64,000 nucleotides of DNA from Rhodococcus sp. CH91 (GTDB lineage Bacteria > Actinomycetota > Actinomycetes > Mycobacteriales > Mycobacteriaceae): NCBI RefSeq assembly GCF_022554085.1, contig NZ_JAKFYR010000003.1:1-64000 (forward strand), given 5' to 3'. Shown piece after piece: positions 9,755 to 17,602 of this stretch. The translations under genes and the position numbers were made by a program. Within the stretch, counting starts at the first letter, position 1. Each line of letters begins with the position of its first letter. The notes beneath the pieces were generated by a model that saw only the letters and a program-made list of their open reading frames with translations, was not told the origin of the DNA and ran no database searches.

Positions 9755-9816
9755 GTGCCCGAGGTTACGAAGATCGCGGCGTCGGGCACACCCTTTTCTT
9801 CACCGCGATCGGAACC
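9755..9816 (-). promoter_or_regulatory. Leader element A upstream of the dipeptide-type transporter operon
   Basis: In transcript direction (minus) the element has a conserved block GTTCCGATCGCGGTGA, then AGAAAAGGG, then a hairpin with arms at 9789-9782 and 9762-9755 (8-bp perfect stem, 19-nt loop). The same order and nearly the same block occur at 15475-15405 before the second transporter operon. In both copies a GTG inside the block opens a 13-codon frame (here 9803-9765). This suggests a shared cis-regulatory RNA or operator controlling both operons. I do not recognise a known riboswitch class. Confidence 0.5.
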
Positions 9817-9834
9817 GTTGCCGGTGCAGAGAAC

Positions 9835-10881
9835 TCACACCTCGACGGCATCGCGGTGCGGTATCGCCGCACGCAGTGCCGGCGCGACATCGGCTTGGAA
9901 CAATTCCAGGCTCGCGTGCTGTTCGGCGACCGAGAGCCCGCCACGATCGGCGGTGACGTGCATGACCTCGTGGCCGAGCCGCTCGTGGTAGCGGAGAACC
10001 TTGTCGATCACCTGTTGCGGGCTTCCGACGAGCGCGGAGCTGCGCTCCACGAAGTCCTCGACGGTCTCGAACACGACCGGGAGGCCGGCCTCCCGGGCGA
10101 ACGCGCGCCGCTGGTCGAACAGCGGCCGGTACCGTTCGATCGCTTCCTGTGAGGTGGGCGCGATGTGGAGTCCCGCCGTTCCCGCACCCACTCGTGCGTC
10201 GGCCGGCTCGTAGCCGTAGGCCACCCACCGCTCCCGATAATGATCGACGAGTTCGGCGTACGGCTCGATCGGATAGGTGACATTGGCAGAGAAGATCGGA
10301 TCGCCGTGTCGGGCTGCGAGATCGACGGATTCGCGGCTGGTGGCGCTGCCGTGCCAGATGGTCAGACGCTGCTGCAGCGGCCTGGGCACGGTGACGGCGT
10401 GGGCAAGCGCCGGCCGGAACCGGCCCTCCCAGGTGACCGTCTCGTTCTCCCACAGGGCCCGGAACAGTTCGTACCCTTCGCGGTTGCGGTCCCACTGGTC
10501 GTCGGGCGTGACGCGGAACAGGTCGGCTTGGGCGGTGCCGTTGCCCTTGCCGATCATGAGGTGCAGACGCCCACCCGACAGGTTGTCGAGCGTGGAGTAG
10601 TCCTCGAACGCGCGGACGGGATCGAGCAAGCTCAGAGTCGTGACCCCGGTCCACAATTCGAGGGTGCTGGTCCGCGCCGCGATGTCGGCCAGGACGACCG
10701 GAGGCGACGACGCGAGGAACGGCTTCTCGTGCCGCTCCCCCACCGCGAAACCCTCGAATCCGAGTTGTTCTGCGAGCACGGCGGTATCGACGACCTCCCG
10801 AATCCGTTCGGACGGCGAGAGCCACTCCCCCGTCACGGGGTCGGGATGGTGGGTGATGAGACTGAGCAGCAGGAACTTCAC
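9835..10881 (-). CDS. LLM-class flavin-dependent oxidoreductase
   Basis: 348-residue luciferase-like monooxygenase beginning KFLLLSLITHHPDPVTGEW. Family-type segments are LAEQLGFEGFAVGERHEKPF, LDNLSGGRLHLMIGKGNG and LTIWHGSATS. The GTG at 10881 overlaps the acetyltransferase stop by four bases (GTGA); the longer frame to 11469 is a shadow of upstream genes. It is the last gene of the six-gene minus-strand operon with an amino-acid ABC transporter, an acetyltransferase and a sarcosine-oxidase-like protein. By analogy with operons that pair an FMN monooxygenase, a GNAT enzyme and an amino-acid importer, it may oxidise an N-acetylated modified amino acid. Substrate unproven. Confidence 0.85.
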   Translation of the reverse strand: MKFLLLSLITHHPDPVTGEWLSPSERIREVVDTAVLAEQLGFEGFAVGERHEKPFLASSPPVVLADIAARTSTLELWTGVTTLSLLDPVRAFEDYSTLDNLSGGRLHLMIGKGNGTAQADLFRVTPDDQWDRNREGYELFRALWENETVTWEGRFRPALAHAVTVPRPLQQRLTIWHGSATSRESVDLAARHGDPIFSANVTYPIEPYAELVDHYRERWVAYGYEPADARVGAGTAGLHIAPTSQEAIERYRPLFDQRRAFAREAGLPVVFETVEDFVERSSALVGSPQQVIDKVLRYHERLGHEVMHVTADRGGLSVAEQHASLELFQADVAPALRAAIPHRDAVEV

Positions 10882-11384
10882 GCGGAGGACGCCTTTCGGA
10901 CCAGGAATTTCTCGAAGGGATGTGGGCCGATCTCCTCGGCGGGCCGCCGAGGATCGAACAGGGCGGCGTATCCGGCCGCGAGATACAGCGCGACGGCCTC
11001 GGGCTGCCGCCAGCCCGTCGTCAGATAGACGCGGGTGTATCCGCGACGCAGGGCCTCGGCCTCGAGTTCGGCGACCACGATGCGGCCGAGACCACGACGC
11101 CGATGGTCTTTCGACGTCCAGATCCGTTTGAGTTCGGCGGTGTTCTCGTCGTAGCGCTGGAACGCACCACCGGCGACCGGCACTCCATCCTCGACGAGGA
11201 CGAGCAACGCACCGTCGGGGGGCGCGAACCGATCCTCCGGGTAGCCGACCAGGCTCTCGTACTGCTCCTCGAAGGAGTGCTCGTAGCGGGTGCTGTACTC
11301 GACTGCGAGTTCTTCGAGCAGCGGTGCGGCGAGGGGATCGTCCTGCCGCACCGCTCTGACCTCGAGCCCACGGGTCTCGCTCAC
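10878..11384 (-). CDS. GNAT-family N-acetyltransferase
   Basis: 168 residues of the GNAT fold. The acetyl-CoA-binding segment is RRRGLGRIVVAELEAEALRRG (motif A, starting about residue 95), followed by TRVYLTTGWRQPEAVALYLAAGY, typical of the family C-terminal half. The GTG start at 11384 overlaps the stop of the flavoprotein gene by four bases. It is expected to acetylate an amino group of a small molecule or peptide in the cytosol. Being between an amine/amino-acid oxidase gene and a monooxygenase gene, its substrate is probably the imported compound or an intermediate. No close functional match is recognised. Confidence 0.85.
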   Translation of the reverse strand: MSETRGLEVRAVRQDDPLAAPLLEELAVEYSTRYEHSFEEQYESLVGYPEDRFAPPDGALLVLVEDGVPVAGGAFQRYDENTAELKRIWTSKDHRRRGLGRIVVAELEAEALRRGYTRVYLTTGWRQPEAVALYLAAGYAALFDPRRPAEEIGPHPFEKFLVRKASSA

Positions 11385-12511
11385 GAGACCACCACCGGAT
11401 GCCGCGTCCCCGACCGGAACGGTTCCGGGCCGGTGGCGGTAGCCTCGACGAGGTCGGCGACGAGCTCACCGATCACCGGGGCGAACTTGAAACCGTGCCC
11501 GGAGAAGCCGGCCGCGACGGTGAGGGCGCCTGCGCGGTCGACGACGAAGTTCGAATCCGGTGTCGTCGTGTACAGGCAGGTGTCCACCCTCGCACTGTCG
11601 GCGTCGACCCCGGGAAGCCAGGCTCGTGCGTAGTCGACGAGGCGGCGCACACCGTCCGGGTCCGCTACGAAACTGCGTGTGTCGGGGTCGACCTGCGGAC
11701 CGGTGCCGTGTTCGCCGATCTTGATTCCGTCGACCGAGCCGAGACCGTAGATCCCTTCACCGACGAGTTCGGCCCCGCGGTGGTGGACGAAGCTCGGCCA
11801 CCGGGCATCCGAGAGCGGCACGAAGTGCGCCGGTTGCTCCTGCGTCGTCCGCAGCGCGGGGAGGCGGAGGGATGCGCCGGTCGTCGCATCCAGGACCGCG
11901 GGTGTCCAGGCACCGGCCGCGAGAACGACCTGCCCAGCGGCGATTGTGTCGGTGTCCGAAGCGACCTCGACTCCGCGAGGAGTTTCCCGGATCGCGCGCG
12001 CAGAGGTGTTGTGCCGGACATCCGCACCGGCCTGCACTGCGGCCTGCTGCAGCGCAGCCACCGAGCGGTCGGCATGCAACCGACCGGCATCGGGGTGGTA
12101 CAGCACCACGCTGTCGAATCTGATCCCGGGCCAGCGTCGTTCCGCTTCGGCGGGGTCGAGGACCGTGTGCGCGATGCCGAGGTCGCCCAGCACCCTCGCC
12201 TTCGCCAGGACCGTGGAGGACAACCCGTGGTCGACGGCGCCGGTCAGCTCGAGAAGGTGCTCGCCGGTGGTCTCTTCGAGCTGCCGCCAGAGTGGTAGCG
12301 CACGCGCGGCGAGTGCAGTGTAGAACCGTCCGGCGTACGCCTGCCGGTAGATACGGGAACTGCCGTGCGAGGCACCGCGGTGATGTCCCTGCTCGAACTG
12401 TTCGAGCAGGACCACCCGGCGACCGCGGGCGGCGAGTCGCCACGCCGCCGCGGAGCCGACGACTCCCCCACCGACGATCACGACGTCGGCGGAACTCTCG
12501 ACGCGAATCAT
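11381..12511 (-). CDS. Sarcosine/N-methyltryptophan oxidase-like FAD enzyme
   Basis: 376-residue FAD-dependent amine oxidase of the monomeric sarcosine oxidase/SolA type. The N-terminal dinucleotide site is DVVIVGGGVVGSAAAWRLAA (residues about 9-28), then GASHGSSRIYRQAY, a family hallmark. A cysteine in VDTCLYTTTPDSNF corresponds in position to the covalent-flavin cysteine of sarcosine oxidase, and GFSGHGFKFAPVIGELVADL near the end is conserved. It should oxidise a secondary amine or N-methyl amino acid, giving hydrogen peroxide. It overlaps the acetyltransferase gene (GTGA) and follows the binding-protein gene by 24 bases. Confidence 0.88.
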   Translation of the reverse strand: MIRVESSADVVIVGGGVVGSAAAWRLAARGRRVVLLEQFEQGHHRGASHGSSRIYRQAYAGRFYTALAARALPLWRQLEETTGEHLLELTGAVDHGLSSTVLAKARVLGDLGIAHTVLDPAEAERRWPGIRFDSVVLYHPDAGRLHADRSVAALQQAAVQAGADVRHNTSARAIRETPRGVEVASDTDTIAAGQVVLAAGAWTPAVLDATTGASLRLPALRTTQEQPAHFVPLSDARWPSFVHHRGAELVGEGIYGLGSVDGIKIGEHGTGPQVDPDTRSFVADPDGVRRLVDYARAWLPGVDADSARVDTCLYTTTPDSNFVVDRAGALTVAAGFSGHGFKFAPVIGELVADLVEATATGPEPFRSGTRHPVVVS

Positions 12512-12535
12512 TCCGTCTCCCTGTGTGCTTCCGGA

Positions 12536-13510
12536 TCACGAGTTGGCGGGCAGACCGGGTGGGTTGATCCTCGAGACCTCGATCGCCTCGTTGCTGATGC
12601 CCCACCGTTCGAGAACCTGCGCATACGTGCCGTTCGCGATGATGTGGTTCAGCGCCTCGTTGACCGCCCGAATCAGACCGTTGTCCTTCTTCGTCAGGAC
12701 CGCGATCTCCCCCTGCAGGTCGAGACCTCCCCCGGAGAAAGTGCCGGCGATCTCCGTCTCGCCTGCCTGCAGGACGTGGAAGGCCGAGGTCGGATTCGGG
12801 CCGACATATGCGTCGATACGGCCGGATCCGAGCGCCAGGTAGTAGTCGACGGCGTTCTGGTAGTACAGGATCTCCGCGGGTTCCGCGCCGTCCGCGACGT
12901 TCTGTTCGTTCCACTCGACGAGCAGCGCCTCCTGATTCGTCCCGGAACCGACACCGATGGTCAGTCCGGCGATGTCCGCTGGTCCGTCGAAGGTGATGCC
13001 GCTGTCCTTACCGACCTCGACGGCGAGACTGTCGAGTCGGTAGGTGGCGAAGTCGTACTTCTCCTTACGTTCCTCCGTGACGGTGACGTTCGAGATGAAC
13101 ACGTCGGCCTCACCCGAATCGATGCGCACGAAGTTCTGGGCCCAGTCTGCGGCGGTGAGTTCGATGTCGAGGTCGAGCACGTCGCCGATGAGATGAGCGA
13201 AGTCGGTCTCGGATCCGATGATGGTCGTGTCGTCGTCGGCATAGAAGCGCAGCGGTGGTGCCGTGCCCGCCGAGCCTGTGACGACGAGGGTGCCCCGGTC
13301 ACGGATGCTCCGGGGAACCCGGGCGGCGATCTCCTCGACGGCACCGGTGGTGATGCGGTTCTGCTCCGCGGTGAGGTTGTAGCCTGCCGCCGTCGCAGCG
13401 TCGGTGTCTGTACCGGCCCCTGCGCCGGAACTGCAGGCTGCGGCGCCCAGGAGGGCAGCCGTGGTCAGAGCCGCGGTCGACAAGCGGACCCGGTGGGAAG
13501 AAGCGGACAT
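12536..13510 (-). CDS. Polar amino-acid ABC transporter substrate-binding lipoprotein
   Basis: 324-residue binding protein (SBP_bac_3 type) with a lipoprotein signal ending LLGAAACSS. The mature part has the family pattern: FYADDDTTIIGSETDFAHLIGD, then LTAADWAQNFVRIDSGEADVF, SNVTVTEERKEKYDFATYR, and the C-terminal GLIRAVNEALNHIIANGTYA. It lies between the ATPase gene (31 bases upstream) and the flavoprotein gene. It should capture a polar amino acid or derivative outside the membrane and hand it to the permease at 14321-15289. The ligand cannot be told from sequence. Confidence 0.9.
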   Translation of the reverse strand: MSASSHRVRLSTAALTTAALLGAAACSSGAGAGTDTDAATAAGYNLTAEQNRITTGAVEEIAARVPRSIRDRGTLVVTGSAGTAPPLRFYADDDTTIIGSETDFAHLIGDVLDLDIELTAADWAQNFVRIDSGEADVFISNVTVTEERKEKYDFATYRLDSLAVEVGKDSGITFDGPADIAGLTIGVGSGTNQEALLVEWNEQNVADGAEPAEILYYQNAVDYYLALGSGRIDAYVGPNPTSAFHVLQAGETEIAGTFSGGGLDLQGEIAVLTKKDNGLIRAVNEALNHIIANGTYAQVLERWGISNEAIEVSRINPPGLPANS

Positions 13511-13541
13511 CGTTACCTTCTCGAGTGCTGTGGGACAGGAA

Positions 13542-14324
13542 TCAGAGAACGCGGGACAGGAACGACACGGTGCGTTCCTGCTGTGGATCGTCGAGGATCT
13601 CGTGGGGTGGCCCCTGTTCGACGATGAGGCCGTCGTCCATGAACACGACGGTGTCGGCGACCTCGCGGGCGAAACCGATCTCGTGCGTGACGATCACGAG
13701 AGTCACCCCGTCGGCGGCGAGATTGCGGATGACACCGAGGACCTCGCCGACGAGTTCGGGATCGAGCGCCGACGTCGGCTCGTCGAACAGGATCACGGCG
13801 GGCCGCAGGGCCAGGGCGCGTGCGATCGCGACGCGCTGTTGCTGGCCGCCGGACAGCTGCTTGGGATAGTCGTGGAGCTTGTCGCCCACGCCGACCCGGG
13901 CGAGCAGCGCGCGGGCGTCGGCGTCGGCCTCCGCGCGGTCTCGTCCCTGCGCCGAGATCGGTGCTTCGACGACGTTCTCGAGGGCGGTCAGGTGTGGGAA
14001 GAGCGAGAAGTTCTGGAAGACGAATCCGATTCGCGAGCGCTGATGAAGGACCTCGCGGCCTCGTAACTCGTGCAGAGTGTTTCCGCGGCGCCGGTAACCG
14101 ATCAGCTCGCCGTCGATCCGGACGGTGCCGCGGTCGACCTTCTCGAGGTGATTGAGCGTGCGCAGCAGCGTGGACTTGCCCGATCCGGAAGGCCCGAGGA
14201 TCACGGTGACCGAACCCTTCCGCAGCCGGAGGTCGATGCCTTTGAGGACGTGCAGCGGGCCGAACGACTTGTGGACGCCGCGTACGTCGACGACGACGTC
14301 CGCCTCGTCGTCGGGCCCGGTCAT
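13542..14324 (-). CDS. Polar amino-acid ABC transporter ATP-binding protein
   Basis: 260-residue ATPase of the GlnQ/HisP group. Walker A is GPSGSGKSTLLRTL, the Q-loop region is FVFQNFSLFPHLTALENVV, the signature is [16 protein letters not shown] and Walker B is [14 protein letters not shown]. The ATG at 14324 overlaps the permease stop (ATGA). An insertion between Walker A and the Q-loop (YRRRGNTLHELRGREVLHQR) is slightly longer than in GlnQ but seen in related actinobacterial proteins. It powers the importer made with the products of 14321-15289 and 12536-13510. Confidence 0.92.
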   Translation of the reverse strand: MTGPDDEADVVVDVRGVHKSFGPLHVLKGIDLRLRKGSVTVILGPSGSGKSTLLRTLNHLEKVDRGTVRIDGELIGYRRRGNTLHELRGREVLHQRSRIGFVFQNFSLFPHLTALENVVEAPISAQGRDRAEADADARALLARVGVGDKLHDYPKQLSGGQQQRVAIARALALRPAVILFDEPTSALDPELVGEVLGVIRNLAADGVTLVIVTHEIGFAREVADTVVFMDDGLIVEQGPPHEILDDPQQERTVSFLSRVL

Positions 14325-15289
14325 CCGGTCTCTCCGCGGCGAACGCTGAATCCGCCTCGGCGGATCTCCCGGCACTTCGCGACCGCACGCTGCCGCGGCG
14401 TGGGCGGCAGTTCGCGCGCCGAACCACGCGCGTAGTGGCGTTCGAGGTAGTACTGCCCGATCGACAGGATCGTGGTGAGGACGATGTACCACACGGTCGC
14501 GACCATGAGCATCGGCACGACACGTCCGGTGCGGCCGAAAATCACCTGCACCTGGTAGAAGAGTTCGGCGATGGCCATCGTGGACACGATCGACGTTCCC
14601 TTGAACAGACCGATCACCTCGTTGGCGGCATTCGGAAGAATCGCGCGCATGGCCTGAGGAAGAACGATTCTCGTGAACTGCCGATAGCGCGGAATGCCGA
14701 GGGCGTTCGCGGCTTCGATCTGTCCGTGGTCGACCGAGACGATGCCGGCCCGGATGATCTCGGCGGAATATGCGGCCTGATGCAGTGCGAGCCCGATGAC
14801 GGCGGCGGTGAATCCGGAGATCACCCCGGCGACACCGAATTCGAAGAAGGCGGGCCTGAACGGAATCCCGATCGAGAGCGTCTTGTAGAGGTACGCGATG
14901 TTGAACCAGAACAGCAGCTGGACGATCAGCGGGATCGACCGGAACGCCCAAATATAGGTCCACGCGACCACCTGGAGAACAGGATTGTCGGACAGGCGGC
15001 CGGCGGCGAGGACGACACCGAGCGCGAAACCCAGGACCGTCCCCCACACAGTGAGCTCGATCGTCGTCCACAGCGCCGCCAGCACGGAGGAGGCGGTGAA
15101 ATACTGCGTGAAGGTGGGCCAATCCCAACCCGGGTTGGTGGCGAGCCCGTGCACGAACTGTGCGACCACGACCAGAACTGCGGCAGTGCTCACCCACCGC
15201 CACGGGTGCCGAGTGCGAGCGACGACCAGATCTTCGTCGTCGACACGGTCGATCGTCGCGTCGGCGCGATAGGCGGTCGGCGCGCTCAC
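14321..15289 (-). CDS. Amino-acid ABC transporter permease
   Basis: 322-residue permease of the His/Glu/Gln/Arg family. A cytoplasmic N-terminus (about 40 residues) is followed by a first membrane span, WTTIELTVWGTVLGFALGVV, IWAFRSIPLIVQLLFWF, and the EAA loop AANALGIPRYRQFTRIVLPQ. I chose the GTG at 15289 because an AGGATG box lies just upstream; the frame could extend to 15382 through the leader region. It is the first gene of the six-gene operon. Its 170-base leader carries regulatory element B (15405-15475). Confidence 0.88.
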   Translation of the reverse strand: MSAPTAYRADATIDRVDDEDLVVARTRHPWRWVSTAAVLVVVAQFVHGLATNPGWDWPTFTQYFTASSVLAALWTTIELTVWGTVLGFALGVVLAAGRLSDNPVLQVVAWTYIWAFRSIPLIVQLLFWFNIAYLYKTLSIGIPFRPAFFEFGVAGVISGFTAAVIGLALHQAAYSAEIIRAGIVSVDHGQIEAANALGIPRYRQFTRIVLPQAMRAILPNAANEVIGLFKGTSIVSTMAIAELFYQVQVIFGRTGRVVPMLMVATVWYIVLTTILSIGQYYLERHYARGSARELPPTPRQRAVAKCREIRRGGFSVRRGETG

Positions 15290-15404
15290 GGTGACATCCT
15301 GCGGACAGCAGACATCGGAGACCTTTCGGGATGCGGAGAGTTCCGTGTCCGATCCGTCCCCCTGCAGACGGACCGGACACACGGGGCTGCAGCCGAGTGC
15401 TCGG

Positions 15405-15475
15405 CGGCTGGTCGCGGCTCAAGCTACGGAGTACCGACCAGCCGGGACAGCCTTTCTCTCACCGTGATCGGAACA
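15405..15475 (-). promoter_or_regulatory. Leader element B upstream of the amino-acid transporter operon
   Basis: In transcript direction the conserved block GTTCCGATCACGGTGA is followed by GAGAAAGG and then a hairpin with 10-bp perfect arms (15444-15435 and 15414-15405, 20-nt loop). It matches element A (9816-9755) in sequence and layout, including a GTG within the block that opens a 13-codon frame (15462-15424). No Shine-Dalgarno sequence precedes that GTG. It could be a cis-regulatory RNA, an attenuator or a protein operator. The divergent permease gene at 15559 may share the site. Confidence 0.5.
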
Positions 15476-15545
15476 GCCCCGGAACGCATGGCAGAACCGG
15501 CGACGTCGCGCGAACGGCGACCACGAGGCCGCGACCGACGAGACG

Positions 15546-15551
15546 TAGACT
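15546..15551 (+). promoter_or_regulatory. -10 element, leaderless-type promoter for the TSUP permease gene
   Basis: TAGACT (a TANNNT -10 hexamer) ends exactly seven bases before the GTG at 15559, the spacing expected when transcription begins at the start codon, as in actinobacterial leaderless mRNAs. No ribosome-binding site lies before the GTG, which fits. No clear -35 element is seen. Confidence 0.45.
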
Positions 15552-15558
15552 CCGGTCG

Positions 15559-16332
15559 GTGACCCCGCTCGAACTGTTCCTCGTCGCCCTCGCCGGCCTG
15601 GGCGCCGGAGCCATCAATTCCCTCGTCGGGTCCGGCACCCTCATCACGTTCCCGACGCTCGTCGCGTTCGGGGTGCCGCCCGTGACGGCGACGATGTCCA
15701 ACGCGATCGGTCTCGTCGCCGGTGGCGTATCCGGAACCTGGGGATACCGACGCGAATTGCGTGGGCAATGGACTCGCCTGCGATGGCAGATCCCGGCGTC
15801 GTTCGGTGGTGCTCTCCTCGGAGCCTGGCTCCTGCTGCACCTACCGGAGACGGTCTTCGAGACCGTCGTACCGGTCCTGCTCGTGCTGGCGCTGGTTCTC
15901 GTCGTGCTGCAGCCGAGGATCCAGGCCTGGGTGTCGCGCAGATCGGGTGGCGATGCCGACGGACGACTCGGACCGGTGCGGACGACCTTGCTCATCGGTG
16001 GTACCTTCGCCGTCGGCGCCTACGGCGGGTATTTCACCGCCGCCCAGGGGATTCTCCTGATGGGTCTGTTCGGCGCCTTGCTGAACGACGACATCCAGCG
16101 CCAGAATGCCGCGAAGAATCTGCTGTCGCTGGTCGTGAACGTCGTCGCCGCCGGCGCGTACATCCTCGTCGCCTTCGACCGGATCGATTGGACGGTCGCG
16201 GCATTGATCGCTGCGGGGTCGCTGGTCGGCGGTCATCTCGGTGCGCTCTACGGGCGCCGCCTGTCGCCGACCGCGTTGCGGATCGTGATCGTCGTGGTCG
16301 GACTGGTCGGCTTGTACCGCCTGCTCTTCTGA
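15559..16332 (+). CDS. Sulfite exporter TauE/SafE (TSUP) family membrane protein
   Basis: 257-residue membrane protein with about eight predicted spans. The first half carries the family motif AGAINSLVGSGTLITFPTLV and the second half has the equivalent repeat GAYGGYFTAAQGILLMGLFG, with NAAKNLLSLVVNVVAA. TSUP proteins move sulfite, sulfoacetate or other organic and sulfur anions across the inner membrane. The GTG start is preceded by a suitably spaced -10 hexamer rather than a ribosome site. A 24-codon frame at 15488-15562 overlaps the start but has weak support. Divergent placement next to the transporter operon fits a sulfur-related role, by inference. Confidence 0.87.
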   Translation: MTPLELFLVALAGLGAGAINSLVGSGTLITFPTLVAFGVPPVTATMSNAIGLVAGGVSGTWGYRRELRGQWTRLRWQIPASFGGALLGAWLLLHLPETVFETVVPVLLVLALVLVVLQPRIQAWVSRRSGGDADGRLGPVRTTLLIGGTFAVGAYGGYFTAAQGILLMGLFGALLNDDIQRQNAAKNLLSLVVNVVAAGAYILVAFDRIDWTVAALIAAGSLVGGHLGALYGRRLSPTALRIVIVVVGLVGLYRLLF

Positions 16333-16381
16333 GCCGTGGGAGTTCGTCGTTTCTTCCTGAAGATAACGAAACCATTTCCTA

Positions 16382-16418
16382 CCGTCCCTATTGATTGCAA
16401 ATGCCTCACAAGGGACGG
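16382..16418 (+). terminator. Hairpin between the TSUP gene and the SipW locus
   Basis: Eight-base perfect inverted repeat CCGTCCCT / AGGGACGG (16382-16389 and 16411-16418) with a 21-nt loop, in a locally AT-richer 159-base gap. It could end the TSUP transcript or act in the 5' region of the export locus; no U-tract follows. The rest of the gap holds the promoter region of the following operon, but I could not assign -35/-10 boxes confidently. Confidence 0.35.
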
Positions 16419-16491
16419 GCTTTAGGTATGGAATAGATCACATTGGGTATCCAACGGAAACCGGAAAGCGTGATCTTCGAGGGGAGACCGT

Positions 16492-17052
16492 ATGAAAAAA
16501 CAGACCAAAGGCGCGATAGCCGCAGGTGCCGGAGCGATCCTGCTCCTGGGCGGGCTGGGCAGCCTGGCGTTCTGGAACGACCAGACCGACGGTGACGCCG
16601 GAACGATCACGTCCGGTCAGCTGACGCTCGGGGAGTGCGTCGGCGGCGGGACGTGGACCGATGTCGGCACCGGGGCGCCGATCGGCGACATCTCCTCGTT
16701 CCGGATCGTCCCGGGCGACACCGTGCGCTACACCTGCAACACCACACTCACCGCCCAGGGCGACAACCTGCAGGCCACCCTCACCGCCAACCTCGACGGT
16801 GTCACAGGCGACGCAGAACTGCGACAGGCGTTGATCACGACCGTCGATGCCAGTTATGCCGGGCAAACGTTCTCGGGCGGGACGGACGGAGTGCAGGTCA
16901 CCGCCAACGACGGCACGGCACAGCCCATTTCGGCGACCGTCACCGTCACCTTCGATTCCGCCACGTCGGGGACGACCGGCCAGAATCAAACCGTCGACCT
17001 CGGCAATCTGGGTCTGAATCTGGTGCAGAACACGAACCCCGACCCCGCATAA
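16492..17052 (+). CDS. SipW-type alternate-signal exported protein (RER_14450-like family)
   Basis: 186 residues. The N-terminus is a basic stretch (MKKQTKGAIAAGAGA), a hydrophobic core and the alternate signal pattern SLAFWNDQTDGDAG, with TITSGQLTL after it. This matches actinobacterial proteins exported through a dedicated SipW-type signal peptidase and related in concept to Bacillus TasA/CalY. The mature part (about 150 residues) is rich in Thr, Asp and Gly, has two cysteines that could form a disulfide, and looks like a beta-sandwich. A GAGGGGAG ribosome site precedes the ATG. It is the first gene of a five-gene locus and probably a fibre or matrix subunit; that role is inference. Confidence 0.82.
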   Translation: MKKQTKGAIAAGAGAILLLGGLGSLAFWNDQTDGDAGTITSGQLTLGECVGGGTWTDVGTGAPIGDISSFRIVPGDTVRYTCNTTLTAQGDNLQATLTANLDGVTGDAELRQALITTVDASYAGQTFSGGTDGVQVTANDGTAQPISATVTVTFDSATSGTTGQNQTVDLGNLGLNLVQNTNPDPA

Positions 17053-17056
17053 GGGC

Positions 17057-17602
17057 ATGAGGCGGGGATCGATCTGGATCGCCGCAGTCGCATCGGTTCT
17101 GCTGGTGGCGCTCTGGTCCACTCAGCAGACCGGCGCGCTGTGGCGCGACAGAGCACAGATCAGCGGCGGGACGATCACCTCGGGAAGCCTCACGATCCTG
17201 GCGCAGGGCTCCCAGGACTACACGTGGTCGAACTTCGGCGGCACCAATCTGTCGCGGGGATCCGTTGTGCAGCAGCCATTGACGGTCACCGTCGAAGGTG
17301 ACGTCGAAGCACGTTACCGGCTGCAGGCAGTACAGCCTGGTTCGCCGCAGCTGCCGATCGCAGTGACAGCGTGGATCGTCCGGTCCGCCGACGCATGCCC
17401 GACCTCGTCCGGTGGAGCAGTGGCTGCGCCGGTCTCGACGGTCGACGGGCCTTGGACTGCGTTTCCGGCTCCAGGGGAAGGACGGTCGGCCGCACCGGGC
17501 ACCACAGAGGTGTGGTGCCTGCGGGCGACCGTCGGAGCCGACGCAGCACAAGGCGCGTCGACCGCACTCGCGCTCGAATTCCGAGTGGAGCAGAAGACAT
17601 GA
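17057..17602 (+). CDS. Second SipW-type exported protein
   Basis: 181-residue secreted protein. A hydrophobic N-terminal segment (WIAAVASVLLVALWSTQQ) leads into TGALWRDRAQISGG and TITSGSLTIL, the same alternate-signal layout as the preceding gene. The mature region contains a short Cys pair (ADACP and VWCL) and ends LALEFRVEQKT, resembling a small beta-rich surface domain. It begins five bases after the first gene's stop and overlaps the signal peptidase gene by four bases (ATGA), so substrate and peptidase are made together. No enzymatic motif seen. It may be a minor or anchoring subunit; I have no direct family name for it. Confidence 0.78.
   Translation: MRRGSIWIAAVASVLLVALWSTQQTGALWRDRAQISGGTITSGSLTILAQGSQDYTWSNFGGTNLSRGSVVQQPLTVTVEGDVEARYRLQAVQPGSPQLPIAVTAWIVRSADACPTSSGGAVAAPVSTVDGPWTAFPAPGEGRSAAPGTTEVWCLRATVGADAAQGASTALALEFRVEQKT

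Noticed and set aside
15488-15562. Possible 24-residue upstream peptide overlapping the TSUP permease start
   Set aside because: It is Arg-rich, has a poor ribosome site and no Cys-codon run; the leaderless promoter at 15546 would exclude it from the permease mRNA.
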